Shown here: positions 52,076 through 61,641 of the stretch, one piece after another
How the letters are laid out: each line of letters opens with the position of its first letter
How positions within the stretch are numbered: position 1 is the first letter of the stretch
NCBI GenBank assembly: GCA_902493375.1
Contig: CABUPH010000013.1
Span: 1 to 64,000 of the forward strand
Length of the DNA: 64,000 nucleotides
Source of the DNA: an uncultured Collinsella sp.
GTDB lineage: Bacteria; Actinomycetota; Coriobacteriia; Coriobacteriales; Coriobacteriaceae
Direction: 5' to 3'
Notes under the pieces: model-generated
What the model was told of the DNA's origin: nothing
Database searches by the model: none
Seen by the model: the letters and a program-made list of their open reading frames with translations, nothing else
Translations under genes and position numbers: made by a program

Positions 52076-52187
52076 GACGTCCTTTCGTATCGGTTTGCCT
52101 CTGCGAGCTCCATAGATTATATAAACGCCCGCTGGCGCGCTGACCCTTTGATACCATGAAACGACAGGTATTTCCTAAGGAGCACAT

Positions 52188-53291
52188 TTGTCTACTAACG
52201 CCTCTGGCAGCCCTGTTCTGTCGCTGCTTATTCCCATTTACAATGTTCAGCGCTACCTGCGCGAGTGTCTCGATTCCGCCCTGGCGCAGACGCTCAAGGA
52301 TATTGAGATTATCTGCATTAACGACGGGTCGACCGACAACTCGCCGGCGATTATCCGCGAGTATATGGAGCGCGATGGGCGCGTCAAGATGATCGACAAG
52401 GCCAACAGCGGCTACGGCGACTCGATGAACCACGGCCTGGAGATGGCGCGTGGCAAGTATGTTGGCATCTTGGAGTCCGATGACTTTATGGCGCCCGACG
52501 CACTCGAAAAGCTTGTCTCGGCCGCCGATAGCAATAATGCCGACTTTGCGAAGGCGAACTTTGATTTCTACTGGTCTAAGCCCGAGGAGCGCCGTTCGCT
52601 GCACGAGATGTTTAAAGCCAAGGACTGTGGCAAGCCGGTGCACCCGAGCGATACGACGCAGTTCTTTAAGCAAAAGCCGTCGATTTGGTCGGCCGTGTAC
52701 CGTCGCGATTTTCTTGAGCGCAACGGCATCAAGTTCCTGCCGACTCCGGGGGCATCCTTTCAGGACACGTCATTCGCCTTTAAGGTGATCGCGTGCGCCG
52801 ATAAGGCTATTTACCTGCATGATGCCGTGTTGTCGTATCGCCAGGACAACGAGAATTCCTCGGTCAATTCTTCGGCTAAGGTCTTTTGCGTTAATACCGA
52901 GTATGCCGAGATTGAGCGTTGGATTCGAGAGGATTATGCCCGCGACCACGCAAACGGCGATGTCGCGCGCATGCTCAAGTTCAATCAGCTCATTAAGTAC
53001 GATTCGTACATGTGGAACTACGTGCGTCTGGCGCCTAAGTTCTATAAGGAGTTCCTGGCGCAGATGGCCAAGGAATTTCAGGCGGCCTTGGACGCCGGGG
53101 AGTTTTCGCTTGACGACCTCAAGCCGTGGAAGCGCGCGAATCTCGCTGCCATCCTCAAAGATCCTGAGGGCTGGGTTGACGAGCATCCGAGTTTTTCGAC
53201 GGATGGTGCCTTGGGCCGTGCTAAGTATTACGCCTCGGTTGGAGGGCCAGGCGTGGTCGCTGCCTTCCTCATCGAATCGCTGAGGGGGTAG
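52188..53291 (+). CDS. Glycosyltransferase family 2 (operon gene 1)
   Basis: This 367-residue GT-A enzyme reads LSLLIPIYNVQRYLRECLDSALAQTLKDIEIICINDGSTDNSP (near residues 10-52) and GILESDDFMAPDALEKL near 90, the D-x-D-type metal site. KPSIWSAVYRRDFLERNGIKFL near 160 fits the acceptor-side half. It is a close paralogue of the gene at 54413: the stretch IIREYMERDGRVKMIDKANS is identical. Translation starts at TTG 52188, with AAGGAGC five bases before. It opens a five-gene plus-strand operon. Confidence 0.9.
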   Translation: MSTNASGSPVLSLLIPIYNVQRYLRECLDSALAQTLKDIEIICINDGSTDNSPAIIREYMERDGRVKMIDKANSGYGDSMNHGLEMARGKYVGILESDDFMAPDALEKLVSAADSNNADFAKANFDFYWSKPEERRSLHEMFKAKDCGKPVHPSDTTQFFKQKPSIWSAVYRRDFLERNGIKFLPTPGASFQDTSFAFKVIACADKAIYLHDAVLSYRQDNENSSVNSSAKVFCVNTEYAEIERWIREDYARDHANGDVARMLKFNQLIKYDSYMWNYVRLAPKFYKEFLAQMAKEFQAALDAGEFSLDDLKPWKRANLAAILKDPEGWVDEHPSFSTDGALGRAKYYASVGGPGVVAAFLIESLRG

Positions 53292-53297
53292 GTCGGC

Positions 53298-54338
53298 ATG
53301 GGAGATGCCTCGAGTCCTAAAGCTACGATTGTCGTCCCCGTTTACAACTCTGCGCGCTCCATTCAGCGATGCGTCGATTCGCTGTTGGCCCAGTCCGAGC
53401 GCTCGATTCAGGTTGTCTGCGTCAACGACGGTTCGACCGATGATTCGTTGAACGTGTTGCGCCAGATTGCGCAGGCCGACGATCGCGTACTGGTGATTGA
53501 CCAGGAAAACGCGGGCGTCTCGTGTGCTCGGAATGCCGGTATCGATGCCGCCGAGGGCGAGACCGTCTTTTTTGTGGACGCCGACGATTACATCGATGCT
53601 CAGATGGTCGAGCGCGTGCTGCATGCCATGGAGTCTGCAGATGCCGAGGCCGCCGTTTTTGGCGGCGTCTGTGAACCTGCCGATGCTGCCCCCAAACGCG
53701 TCCAGCAACTCATGAGCCCCAAAGCTGGTACCTTCGGCGCCCGTGATCCCCAACTGCTGTTCCATTCGAATGCGCAGCCCTATGCCTGCCGCGCGGCTTT
53801 TTCGCGCGAGCTGCTCAATCGCGAAGGCATTCGCTTCGCCCCCGGTTTGGCTTTGGGCGAGGACGTCGTCTTCCAATTTGCGGCTTATGCGCTTGCCCAC
53901 AAGACCGTCGTCATGTCGGACAAGTTCTACCACTACGTGATGGAGAGTGAATCGGCGACGCACGAGTTCAACAGTGTCGAGGCTCGCGCCAAAAAGCTCG
54001 ATGCCCATATGAGGATGCTCGAGGAGGTCTTGGAGGACTGGGCGGCCTACGGTCTTTTGGACCTGTGTCCCGGCGAGCTGATAACTTGGTTTTTGGACCT
54101 AATTGTGTTCGACCTGGCGCGCTTGGATGCCGATGACTTCCAACGCGTGGCGTCTCGCGTCAACATGGACCTCACGACGTTTTTGGGAACGGCGTGGGCG
54201 GATATGCCCGCCAAGGGCGCCGTTTGCCGTGTTGCCCACAAGCTCGTTGCGGCGACCTCGGGCGTTTCGATGGCAGACGCCACGCTGTTCTATCTTTCGA
54301 CTCGCGGTCTCAAAGCCTGCTTGGAGCGCTTTCTCTAA
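53298..54338 (+). CDS. Glycosyltransferase family 2 (operon gene 2)
   Basis: This 346-residue GT-A enzyme has ATIVVPVYNSARSIQRCVDSLLAQSERSIQVVCVNDGSTDDS (about 9-50), SCARNAGIDAAEGETVFFVDADDYID (about 75-100) with the D-A-D-D metal site, and FAPGLALGEDVVFQFAAYA near 185. It is more diverged from its neighbours than genes 1 and 3 are from each other. It starts six bases after the previous stop. Its C-terminal 90 residues are helical with no membrane segment. The sugar donor is unknown. Confidence 0.9.
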   Translation: MGDASSPKATIVVPVYNSARSIQRCVDSLLAQSERSIQVVCVNDGSTDDSLNVLRQIAQADDRVLVIDQENAGVSCARNAGIDAAEGETVFFVDADDYIDAQMVERVLHAMESADAEAAVFGGVCEPADAAPKRVQQLMSPKAGTFGARDPQLLFHSNAQPYACRAAFSRELLNREGIRFAPGLALGEDVVFQFAAYALAHKTVVMSDKFYHYVMESESATHEFNSVEARAKKLDAHMRMLEEVLEDWAAYGLLDLCPGELITWFLDLIVFDLARLDADDFQRVASRVNMDLTTFLGTAWADMPAKGAVCRVAHKLVAATSGVSMADATLFYLSTRGLKACLERFL

Positions 54339-54412
54339 TTCCAAGCGCTGCCGCCCGCCGCAACTCGGCTGTTAAAATAACCCTGTTACACGCTATTCAA
54401 CAGGAGGTTCTC

Positions 54413-55531
54413 TTGCAGAACTCTGATACCCCTAAAGTTTCGCTGCTTGTCCCCATTTGCAATGTGGAGCGCTACTTGCGCGAGTGCCTCGATTCCGCCG
54501 TGGCGCAGACGCTCGAGGACATCGAGATTATTTGCATCAACGACGGCTCTACCGATAGCTCGGCGGATATCATCCGCGAGTACATGGAGCGCGATGGGCG
54601 CGTCAAGATGATTGACAAGGCCAACAGCGGCTACGGCGACTCGATGAACCGCGGCCTGGAGATGGCGCGCGGCGAGTACGTGGGCATCCTTGAGTCCGAC
54701 GACTTTATGTTTGAGGATTCGCTCCAAAAGCTGGTCGCCAAGGCCGATGCCGAGCATGCCGATGTGGTAAAGGGCGACTTTTACCTGTATTGGTCCACGC
54801 CCACCGAGCGCCGTGAGCTGTTTGGGATCATTGACGAGCATATGACGGGCGCCGCGTATTGCCCCGTCGATCGCCCGGGCATTTTCTACCGCAAACCTTC
54901 CATTTGGTCGGCTATCTATCGGCGCGAGTTCCTCAACGACAATCAGATTCGGTTCCTTCCCACGCCGGGTGCCTCGTATCAGGACGCAGGCTTTAACTTT
55001 AAGGTTTGGGCTTGCGCCGAGCGTGCCGCGTTTATTGCGGACCCCATTTTGTGCTATCGCCAGGATAACGAGAAGAGCTCCGTTAATTCGCCCAACAAGG
55101 TGTTTTGCGTGTGCGACGAATATGCCGAGATGCAACGTTTTTTGGATGAACGCCCCGAGCTCAAGACTCAGCTCCAGGGCATTTTAATGCGCATGAAGGT
55201 CGATACGTATCGCTGGAATGACGAGCGCCTGGTCGATGAGCTGCGCGAGCAGTTTTGGGAGAAGGCTTCGCCCGAGCTCAAGGCGGATTGGGATGCCGGT
55301 CGCTTTGATCTGTCGCTGTTCGATCCGCGCGGCGAGACCGACTTGCGCCTGATGGTCAAGTCGCCCCGCGCCTATATCGATTCGCGCTTTGACTTTAAGA
55401 AGCCGGGCAAGCTCAATACGTTTAAGCACTACTTTAAGATCGGCGGCCTGCCGCTGGTCTGGCGCGTGCTGACGTATCAGCGCACCTACGGCGATAATCC
55501 GCATCCCGATGACGTGTCTGCCGCACAGTAG
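54413..55531 (+). CDS. Glycosyltransferase family 2 (operon gene 3, paralogue of gene 1)
   Basis: This 372-residue GT-A enzyme reads VSLLVPICNVERYLRECLDSAVAQTLEDIEIICINDGSTDSSAD (about 8-51) and GILESDDFMFEDSLQKLV near 88. From there to KPSIWSAIYRREFL it aligns without obvious gaps to the gene at 52188, while the C-terminal third differs. Translation starts at TTG 54413, after AGGAGG. TAAAAT upstream (54373) could be a -10 box for an internal promoter. The pair suggests duplication followed by change of acceptor preference. Confidence 0.9.
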   Translation: MQNSDTPKVSLLVPICNVERYLRECLDSAVAQTLEDIEIICINDGSTDSSADIIREYMERDGRVKMIDKANSGYGDSMNRGLEMARGEYVGILESDDFMFEDSLQKLVAKADAEHADVVKGDFYLYWSTPTERRELFGIIDEHMTGAAYCPVDRPGIFYRKPSIWSAIYRREFLNDNQIRFLPTPGASYQDAGFNFKVWACAERAAFIADPILCYRQDNEKSSVNSPNKVFCVCDEYAEMQRFLDERPELKTQLQGILMRMKVDTYRWNDERLVDELREQFWEKASPELKADWDAGRFDLSLFDPRGETDLRLMVKSPRAYIDSRFDFKKPGKLNTFKHYFKIGGLPLVWRVLTYQRTYGDNPHPDDVSAAQ

Positions 55532-55543
55532 GAGCACTTGGCT

Positions 55544-56611
55544 ATGACTACCCCCAAGATTTCCGTTGTCGTTCCCATCTATAAGGTGGAGGAGTGCCTG
55601 GCCTGGTGCCTGGACTCCCTGCTTGCGCAGGACATGCCCGATTGGGAGGGCGTGCTGGTCAACGATGGCTCGCCGGACGGTTCGCGCAATATTGCGGCTG
55701 TCTATTGCGAAAAAGATGCGCGTTTTACTCTGGTCGATAAGCCCAACGGGGGCCTGTCGAGCGCGCGCAATGCAGGCATCGCTGCGTCCACGGCGCCTAT
55801 TGTCGCGTTCTTGGATTCCGACGACCGCTTTACGCCCGATGCATGCCGCGTGATCGTCGATGCCTTTGAGCGCGAGGACTGCGACGTGTTGACCTTTGGC
55901 GCGAACCCGTATCCGCTGGAGGCGGGGTATCCGTGGCTTAATTATGTGCTGAGCCCGCGCGATGTGTCGTTTGAGGGTTACAGCTCCGACCTGCTGTTTA
56001 AGGAAGCGTCTCGTCCCTTTGCATGGCGCACCGCCTGCAATCGCGATTTTTTGCTCAATAACGGGATCGTGTTCGACGAAACCGTTAAGTATGGCGAGGA
56101 CCAGGTCTTCGATTTTGCCGTGTACGGTCGTTCGCACAAGAGCGCGCTTATCTCGAACAAGCTGTATGACTACCGCGTGGCGCGCAAGGGTTCGCTCATG
56201 GACACTATGCGCTACGACGACGAGACGCGTCTGCTGGAGCACGTGAAGATTTACTCCGCGGTGCTGACTGACTGGCAGCGCGACGGTCTCGATGCACAGC
56301 ATGCCGATGACCTGGCGTACTTCCTGTGTGATCTGGTGCTGTACGATGCGCTGAGGTTGCTGGGTTCGGACTGCGGCAAAGTGTTTGCTGCCGTTGCCGC
56401 GGCGCTTAACGGTTCTGCCGTGGACAACGATGCTGCGCTCGCACAATGTGCTCCTTCGGTTGCCGCCATGGTGCGCGCGGCACTTATCGGTAAGGCCCCT
56501 GCTGCTCGTTTGTGCAAAAAGCTCATGTTCGATTACGACGTCTTGAGGTTTGGGCGCTTGGGTGCCTGCAAACGCATGGCAGCGAACGCCCTGGGAAAGC
56601 GAGAAGTGTAG
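55544..56611 (+). CDS. Glycosyltransferase family 2 (operon gene 4)
   Basis: This 355-residue GT-A enzyme reads PKISVVVPIYKVEECLAWCLDSLLAQDMPDWEGVLVNDGSPDGS (about 4-47), GGLSSARNAGIAASTAPIVAFLDSDDRFTPDAC (about 73-105; D-S-D-D metal site) and ETVKYGEDQVFDFAVYG near 183. The ATG at 55544 is preferred (AGGAG nine bases before). An in-frame TTG at 55538 is an alternative. It ends exactly one base before the start codon of the next gene. Confidence 0.9.
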   Translation: MTTPKISVVVPIYKVEECLAWCLDSLLAQDMPDWEGVLVNDGSPDGSRNIAAVYCEKDARFTLVDKPNGGLSSARNAGIAASTAPIVAFLDSDDRFTPDACRVIVDAFEREDCDVLTFGANPYPLEAGYPWLNYVLSPRDVSFEGYSSDLLFKEASRPFAWRTACNRDFLLNNGIVFDETVKYGEDQVFDFAVYGRSHKSALISNKLYDYRVARKGSLMDTMRYDDETRLLEHVKIYSAVLTDWQRDGLDAQHADDLAYFLCDLVLYDALRLLGSDCGKVFAAVAAALNGSAVDNDAALAQCAPSVAAMVRAALIGKAPAARLCKKLMFDYDVLRFGRLGACKRMAANALGKREV

Positions 56612-59098
56612 ATGAGTATCAAGCGTTTGGCACTTTGCCGCAGCCAGGGCCGTCTGTTTGTGCTGCTTCGTTTTGCCGGTCAGGATGTCGCCGCGCTTAT
56701 TGAGCGGGAGGGTTCTCAAGCGTTTGTCCATGCGACGACGAGCGGTTCTCGTGTGCCGTCGCTGGTGCTCCCGGTCGATCATGGCCGTGTGCTGGCGCTT
56801 TGCCCTTCCGTTTCCGGTTACGAGCGCGAGCTCGCCGTCATGGTACTTCCGTTTTTGGATGGCTCTGCGATCGACGCTGCATTTGTGTCCGGTGGCCAAA
56901 AGCTTGGCTCCATTCGCCTCGATAGCCGCGTGGCCAAGCTGGAATCCAAGATTAACTACAAGGCTAAGCCTGCGTTGTGTGCGCTTATCCGCGATGCGCA
57001 GCGCGGCGAGCGCTGCGGCCGCTACGAGATCGATGCCGTTCGTTATCTTCCGGCCGATTCGGGCGCCGTGTGGCGCTACGAGGTTACATGGGCGGGAGAC
57101 CTCCAGTGCACGCCCCAGCTTGAGATATTCGATACGCATATGAATGCCATCGATGCCACGGTTCATATGTTTGAGTCGCAGGTCGATGTGCCTCAGCAGA
57201 ACGGATGCCGCGTCAATAAAACGTATCTGAGCATTGAAATCCCCCAGGATATACGCGATTTTGTCGTGATTGCGACCGATCCCACAGGGCAAATTCAGAG
57301 CGGTTTTTGCGCCATGGATGGGCGCCTATACAACGGCATGGTCGACGACAGCTGGAACCGCATGAAAGACGCGCGTGCGGACGACGCAGCTTATCGACGT
57401 TGGTTTGAGCAGCATCGCGCAAAGCCGGGCGATTTGGCGTGCCAGCGTGTCGCTTCGGCGGCCTTTGCCTATAGGCCGCTCGCGAGCATTGTGGTGCCGT
57501 GCTATAAGACCGATCGGGTCTACCTGCGCGAGCTGCTGGACTCGGTGCTGGCCCAGAGCTATGACAACTGGGAATTGCTTCTGATGGACGCCTCGCCCGA
57601 ATGGGATGCTGTGGCCAATCTTGCGGCAGCCGCTCACGACGAGCGCGTTCGTCGCATTGGGCTGCCCGGCAACGGCGGCATTGTGGTCAACACCAACGCA
57701 GGTATTGAGCAAGCGATGGGCGACTACATCGCGTTCTTGGACCACGATGACATTCTGGAGCCGGACGCGTTATTCCAGTATGTTTCCGCGCTGAATAAGG
57801 CGGCCGAGGGCGAGCGCCCCCAGGTCCTATTCTGCGACGAGGACATGTTCCAGAAAACGGGGGAGTGGGGCCAGCCGGTCTTTAAGACGCGGCTCAACGT
57901 CGACCTGCTCTATAGCCATAACTGCGTGACGCATTTCCTGATGGTGGAGAAGGCGCTTATCGATCGTATTGGCATGTCTCCGGAAGATGTTGCGGGCGCA
58001 CAGGACTACGACCTGACGCTCCGCTGCCTTGCGGCGGGCGCACGTTTTGAGCATGTTGCTCACGTGTTGTATCACTGGCGCGTGCACCCCGGTTCCACCG
58101 CCGACGGTTCTGCCGATAGCAAGCCGTATGCTATTGAAGCTGGGCGCCTTGCGCTGCAGTGCCACTTTAACGCGCTGGGCATTTGCGGAACAGTCGAGGA
58201 GACCGAGACGCCGTTTGTCTATCGCATGCGCTATGCGCTGCCGGAGTCTGCGCCGCTGGTGAGCATTGTGATTCCCACCAAGGACCATGTTGAGACGCTC
58301 GATGCCTGTGTGATGTCGATCGCCCAGAAGGCCACGTATACCAACTACGAGATCGTCTTGGTGGAGAACAACAGCGAAGCCCCGGAGACGTTTGCGTATT
58401 ACGAAACCCTGCCAGAGCGCGTGGCTGCGGCATCCGAAGGCAAGGGTATCGCGCGCGTTGTGTACTGGCCGGGTGAGTTCAATTACTCCCAGATCATTAA
58501 CTTTGGCGTGGAGCATGCCAAGGGCGACTATCTGCTGCTGCTCAACAACGATACCGAGGTCATAAGCCCCGACTTTATCGAAGAGATGATGAGCTATCTG
58601 CAGCGTCCCGATGCGGGCGTGGTGGGCGCCAAACTCTACTTTGCTGATCATCTGGTGCAGCATGCCGGCATTTTGGCTGGCGTGCGTGGCGCACTTGCCC
58701 ATGCCAACCAGGACTTCTCGGCAAAGCGCGAGGGCTATCTTGCCCGTGCCGTGCGCCCGGGCAACTTTAGCGCCGTGACGGGTGCCTGCCAGATGGTGCG
58801 ACGCGACGTATTTGAGCAGGTCGGCGGCTATAACGAGGAATTCGCCGTTGGCTTTAACGACGCAGACTTTTGCCTGCGCGCATGGGAGGCGGGCTACCGC
58901 ACCATCTTTACGCCCTATGCCGAGCTGTACCACTACGAGTTCACCTCGCGCGGCAGGGAAGAGGCCAACGAGGAAAAGCTGCGCCGCTGGAAGCGCGAGC
59001 AAGCACTGTTTATTCAGCGCTGGCCGGAGTTCTTCTTGACGGGCGATCCGTGGTTGGGGCCGAACTTATCCGCTGAAAGCGAGTATTTCTCGCTTTAG
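56612..59098 (+). CDS. Large bifunctional glycosyltransferase with two GT2 domains (operon gene 5)
   Basis: This 828-residue protein has three parts. Residues 1-285 are a non-catalytic, beta-rich-looking N-terminal domain. The first GT-A domain starts near 288 (LASIVVPCYKTDRVYLRELL) with FLDHDDILEPDAL near 375. The second starts near 547 (LVSIVIPTKDHVETLDACV) with LLLNNDTEVISPDF near 643 and a terminal YHYEFTSRGREE. This layout is typical of enzymes that build rhamnan- or galactan-like backbones with alternating linkages. It begins right after the previous stop and ends the operon. Confidence 0.92.
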   Translation: MSIKRLALCRSQGRLFVLLRFAGQDVAALIEREGSQAFVHATTSGSRVPSLVLPVDHGRVLALCPSVSGYERELAVMVLPFLDGSAIDAAFVSGGQKLGSIRLDSRVAKLESKINYKAKPALCALIRDAQRGERCGRYEIDAVRYLPADSGAVWRYEVTWAGDLQCTPQLEIFDTHMNAIDATVHMFESQVDVPQQNGCRVNKTYLSIEIPQDIRDFVVIATDPTGQIQSGFCAMDGRLYNGMVDDSWNRMKDARADDAAYRRWFEQHRAKPGDLACQRVASAAFAYRPLASIVVPCYKTDRVYLRELLDSVLAQSYDNWELLLMDASPEWDAVANLAAAAHDERVRRIGLPGNGGIVVNTNAGIEQAMGDYIAFLDHDDILEPDALFQYVSALNKAAEGERPQVLFCDEDMFQKTGEWGQPVFKTRLNVDLLYSHNCVTHFLMVEKALIDRIGMSPEDVAGAQDYDLTLRCLAAGARFEHVAHVLYHWRVHPGSTADGSADSKPYAIEAGRLALQCHFNALGICGTVEETETPFVYRMRYALPESAPLVSIVIPTKDHVETLDACVMSIAQKATYTNYEIVLVENNSEAPETFAYYETLPERVAAASEGKGIARVVYWPGEFNYSQIINFGVEHAKGDYLLLLNNDTEVISPDFIEEMMSYLQRPDAGVVGAKLYFADHLVQHAGILAGVRGALAHANQDFSAKREGYLARAVRPGNFSAVTGACQMVRRDVFEQVGGYNEEFAVGFNDADFCLRAWEAGYRTIFTPYAELYHYEFTSRGREEANEEKLRRWKREQALFIQRWPEFFLTGDPWLGPNLSAESEYFSL

Positions 59099-59307
59099 AA
59101 AATGGATTTTAGGAAGTCCTCAACTTACTTACGATATGAGCTTGGAATAAAGCAACGTTGGACTACTTGCTAAGATAAATTACGAAAGCTCGATACTTTC
59201 GCGATAAGTTTATACACGCTTATACAGTTCGATATTATTCGATATAGTCCGCGATAATAACTTAAACGATGATTGACCATTAATCGATTCCCTAGAAAGG
59301 CAAACAA

Positions 59308-59760
59308 GTGAAGGTAGCGCTCTCTATGGGCGATAGCTTTGTCGCGACTGGTTTGACCATAGAGGACAATCTTCTGTCGAGAGCCGCTAAGGCCACTAAG
59401 GGGTATGTCTATCTGGTGCAACTGGTCGGTTATTCCATTTGGTAGCGCGCCAACTTGCATCGTGCCAAAAGTGCCATTGTGAGCGAGCACGATGTTGCCG
59501 AAGGCATTGCGCTGGCAGAGGCTCGTTTTCACGATGTTGTTCACGAGCCCGTGATTTCTGGACTGGGGCCTAACGATATCAAATACCTTTTGGCGATGTG
59601 CGAGGACAAACGACAGTCCAAATCATCCGAGATTGCTAGGCGCATGGGTAAAAAGACCAATGAGGTCAGCTTCATTAGAGCAAAATTGCTACAAAGAGAG
59701 GTTATTCAGGCGCCACAGAGGGGCTACGTGCAGTTTGCCGTGCCGGACCTAGATATCTAG
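59308..59760 (+). pseudogene. Remnant of an AAA-type ATP-binding protein (C-terminal part, interrupted by TAG)
   Basis: One frame reads VKVALSMGDSFVATGLTIED through GYVYLVQLVGYSIW, meets TAG at 59443-59445, and continues to a stop at 59758-59760 with SEHDVAEGIALAEARFHDVV, SSEIARRMGKKTNEVSFIRA and a VQFAVPDLDI end. This is the C-terminal winged-helix part of the ATP-binding protein family common in Coriobacteriia. The P-loop half is missing. The 209 AT-rich bases before it hold no gene. Confidence 0.75.
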
Positions 59761-59824
59761 CTGCGAGAGAATGCCGACGAAATTCTCGAACGGTTCTAGG
59801 TCGAGTTGTTATTAGGTTTTGATT

Positions 59825-60061
59825 GGCTCTGTTAGACCAGGATTGGCATTCTGCCCAGCCATCTTCTTTCAATTGCAAAATAATCGCCCCCTTGCCGGGT
59901 TTGAATCCGGCAAGGGGGCGATGTGCTCAGGATCGCCGGAGGCCCAGCTCCCGGGCGGCACATACGAGAGCACGCGGGACGCCCTGGAGGTCGCCCCGCA
60001 GCCCTTCTGGGATTATTGGGAGGGGCGACGACTCGTCCGTGTGAATCTTGGTCTAACAGAG
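59825..60061. mobile_element. MITE (237 bp) related to the IS1595-like element at 61960
   Basis: Ends GGCTCTGTTAGACCAGGATT (59825-59844) and the inverse of CTCTGTTAGACCAAGATT (60044-60061) are terminal inverted repeats. Inside, ATCGCCCCCTTGCCGG pairs perfectly with CCGGCAAGGGGGCGAT around GTTTGAAT. The same left-end hairpin, slightly changed, is in the larger element. No transposase is encoded. The right end overlaps the last codons of the DUF3307 gene. Confidence 0.8.
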
Positions 60062-60787
60062 ACTAAACAAATAGCTGAATAAAAGCGCTGAGCCCATTGC
60101 AAAAACAACGCTGGCTAGTGTTCCCAGAAGATATACTTCAGCAAATCCCTGGTTGTTCTCAATCTCCTTGAACCGAGCGATACTCTTTGCTGTAAAAACA
60201 AATGCGATCGCCGAATATTGAGCTAGTAACGATAAAGCGACCACTATCAGTCTCTCAAAAATTCCAATCCACTTTCCTGAATGAACGGTATCGCCTTTTT
60301 CATCGCTATTTTGTCCTCTTGCAGATTCAAGCATTTTCGAAACGGCTATCCCCGCAGGACGGCAGACCGCAACAAAGCTTCCCGTCCAAGCAAGTTCGAC
60401 TGAATGAACTTGGATTAATTCCACTGTGTAGCCTCTCGTCCTTGCGCAAAATAATAGGAAGAAATCGAGCGCAGTCAAAATTAGAACGTGAGCTATCTGG
60501 TCAATAGCAAAACGAGCAATTGGCGATCGTCCGCCTTTACACAAATAGAGCCTCGCTGGACCATCCATAAAATAATGCGAGGCTATCAGCACCCCAAAGA
60601 TAATTAAGTTCTGCAAACATCCAATTTCGTAAATCGCGTTAACAACCAAGCTAATTCCGACACAGTAAATCACGCAGTGCAGAACCAGTACTTTATTATC
60701 GGTCTCTTTTTGAACAGCCATCCCTGTGGACTGTAGATAGAAATCAAAGATGCAATGAGCGATGAGCACAATTCCTAGAGTCAGCAT
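60053..60787 (-). CDS. DUF3307 membrane protein (partner of SatD)
   Basis: This 244-residue protein has about six hydrophobic helices. The first carries LIAHCIFDFYLQSTGMAV (H-x-x-x-D-F-x-L-Q, residues 8-25) and the third LIASHYFMDGPARLYLC (H-x-x-x-D, near 68-84), the two conserved polar-in-membrane motifs of DUF3307. Its start overlaps the satD stop by seven bases (ATGCTGA), so it is translationally coupled. The last residues SLC and the stop codon come from the MITE terminal repeat, so the natural C-terminus may have been replaced. Function is unknown. Confidence 0.8.
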   Translation of the reverse strand: MLTLGIVLIAHCIFDFYLQSTGMAVQKETDNKVLVLHCVIYCVGISLVVNAIYEIGCLQNLIIFGVLIASHYFMDGPARLYLCKGGRSPIARFAIDQIAHVLILTALDFFLLFCARTRGYTVELIQVHSVELAWTGSFVAVCRPAGIAVSKMLESARGQNSDEKGDTVHSGKWIGIFERLIVVALSLLAQYSAIAFVFTAKSIARFKEIENNQGFAEVYLLGTLASVVFAMGSALLFSYLFSLC

Positions 60788-61605
60788 TTTTCTGCACCCT
60801 CCCTGCTCAAAACGTATACAGCAAGTGCAGCTTGCTCTCTCTCCAGTTGGATGCTCGCATTCCGCATGCTTTTTTCGATTCCCTGGCGTGACGCGCCCGT
60901 CGCAATCTCAAGCAGCCCAGGAATCCCCATAAGGCTCTTTTCAAGCTCCACCTGCACCGCGTCGAAAGGCTTTTCCATGCCGGTTATTCTTGGTTCGATA
61001 TCATTTTGAAAATCGAGTCCCGTATTCGCCAGCCGTTGAGCTATTGCCTCTTTGTAGCGATTGGTTTGTCCTGGTTTTCTCGCCCACAAATCAAATATTA
61101 AAGGACAAGTCAACTCAACGATTTCGCACGTTCTCTTCTGAGGCTTGTTTCGTCTCTCGATTATCCCAATGCTGCTAGCTGTTGCAGCTTCATATAAATT
61201 TGAGCACCCTTTTTCGTCAAATATTTTGAGCGATTTAAATCTATCCTTCTCTGCGGCGTCGATCGCAGCCCGAGCCCGATGATAGGCCGTTCCATCTTGC
61301 TCAGTTGAAAGAGAGGATTCCGTTCGAGTCGTCCAGGAGCCAATCCCTATCCCCCCGCGCAACTCAACCGTTTGCACGAGAATCCGTAAATAACGATAGG
61401 CAAGAAATGCGCTAGGGAGGTCTCGAAACATACCCTGAATCTCATCCCCCGCGCTAAACATGAGCGGCTTTTCCAACGAGTCGTAGAACAAAGCGTTCGC
61501 ACAATTCAACGCTCCAAGAAGGTCATCTTGAGCGCTCTGCCTCTGAGCCTCGTTTAGCTTTCTCGATTGCTTTATGTCCAGCATCAGCACTGAATAATCC
61601 GTCAT
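60781..61605 (-). CDS. SatD family protein
   Basis: This 274-residue protein begins MTDYSVLMLDIKQSRKLNEA (D-I-K-x-S-R, Asp10) and has FSAGDEIQGMFRDL (G-D-E, near 53) followed by ELRGGIGIGSW near 82. The order Asp, then G-D-E in a hairpin, then an R-G-G-I-G-I-G strand resembles nucleotide-cyclase-type folds, but this is my inference. Residues about 225-265 (LEIATGASRQGIEKSMRNAS) look like a helix-turn-helix. SatD genes are known from a streptococcal acid-tolerance locus and often precede DUF3307 genes. GAGGAG precedes the ATG. Six iterons lie just upstream. Confidence 0.82.
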   Translation of the reverse strand: MTDYSVLMLDIKQSRKLNEAQRQSAQDDLLGALNCANALFYDSLEKPLMFSAGDEIQGMFRDLPSAFLAYRYLRILVQTVELRGGIGIGSWTTRTESSLSTEQDGTAYHRARAAIDAAEKDRFKSLKIFDEKGCSNLYEAATASSIGIIERRNKPQKRTCEIVELTCPLIFDLWARKPGQTNRYKEAIAQRLANTGLDFQNDIEPRITGMEKPFDAVQVELEKSLMGIPGLLEIATGASRQGIEKSMRNASIQLEREQAALAVYVLSREGAEKC

Positions 61606-61641
61606 CTGTCGCTCCTCAATTGCTACTTTTTACGCATTATA

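Noticed and set aside
59170..59544. Minus-strand frame across the AT-rich gap and the ATPase relic
   Set aside because: The plus strand shows clear homology to AAA ATPase C-termini. The minus-strand frame does not and has no ribosome site.
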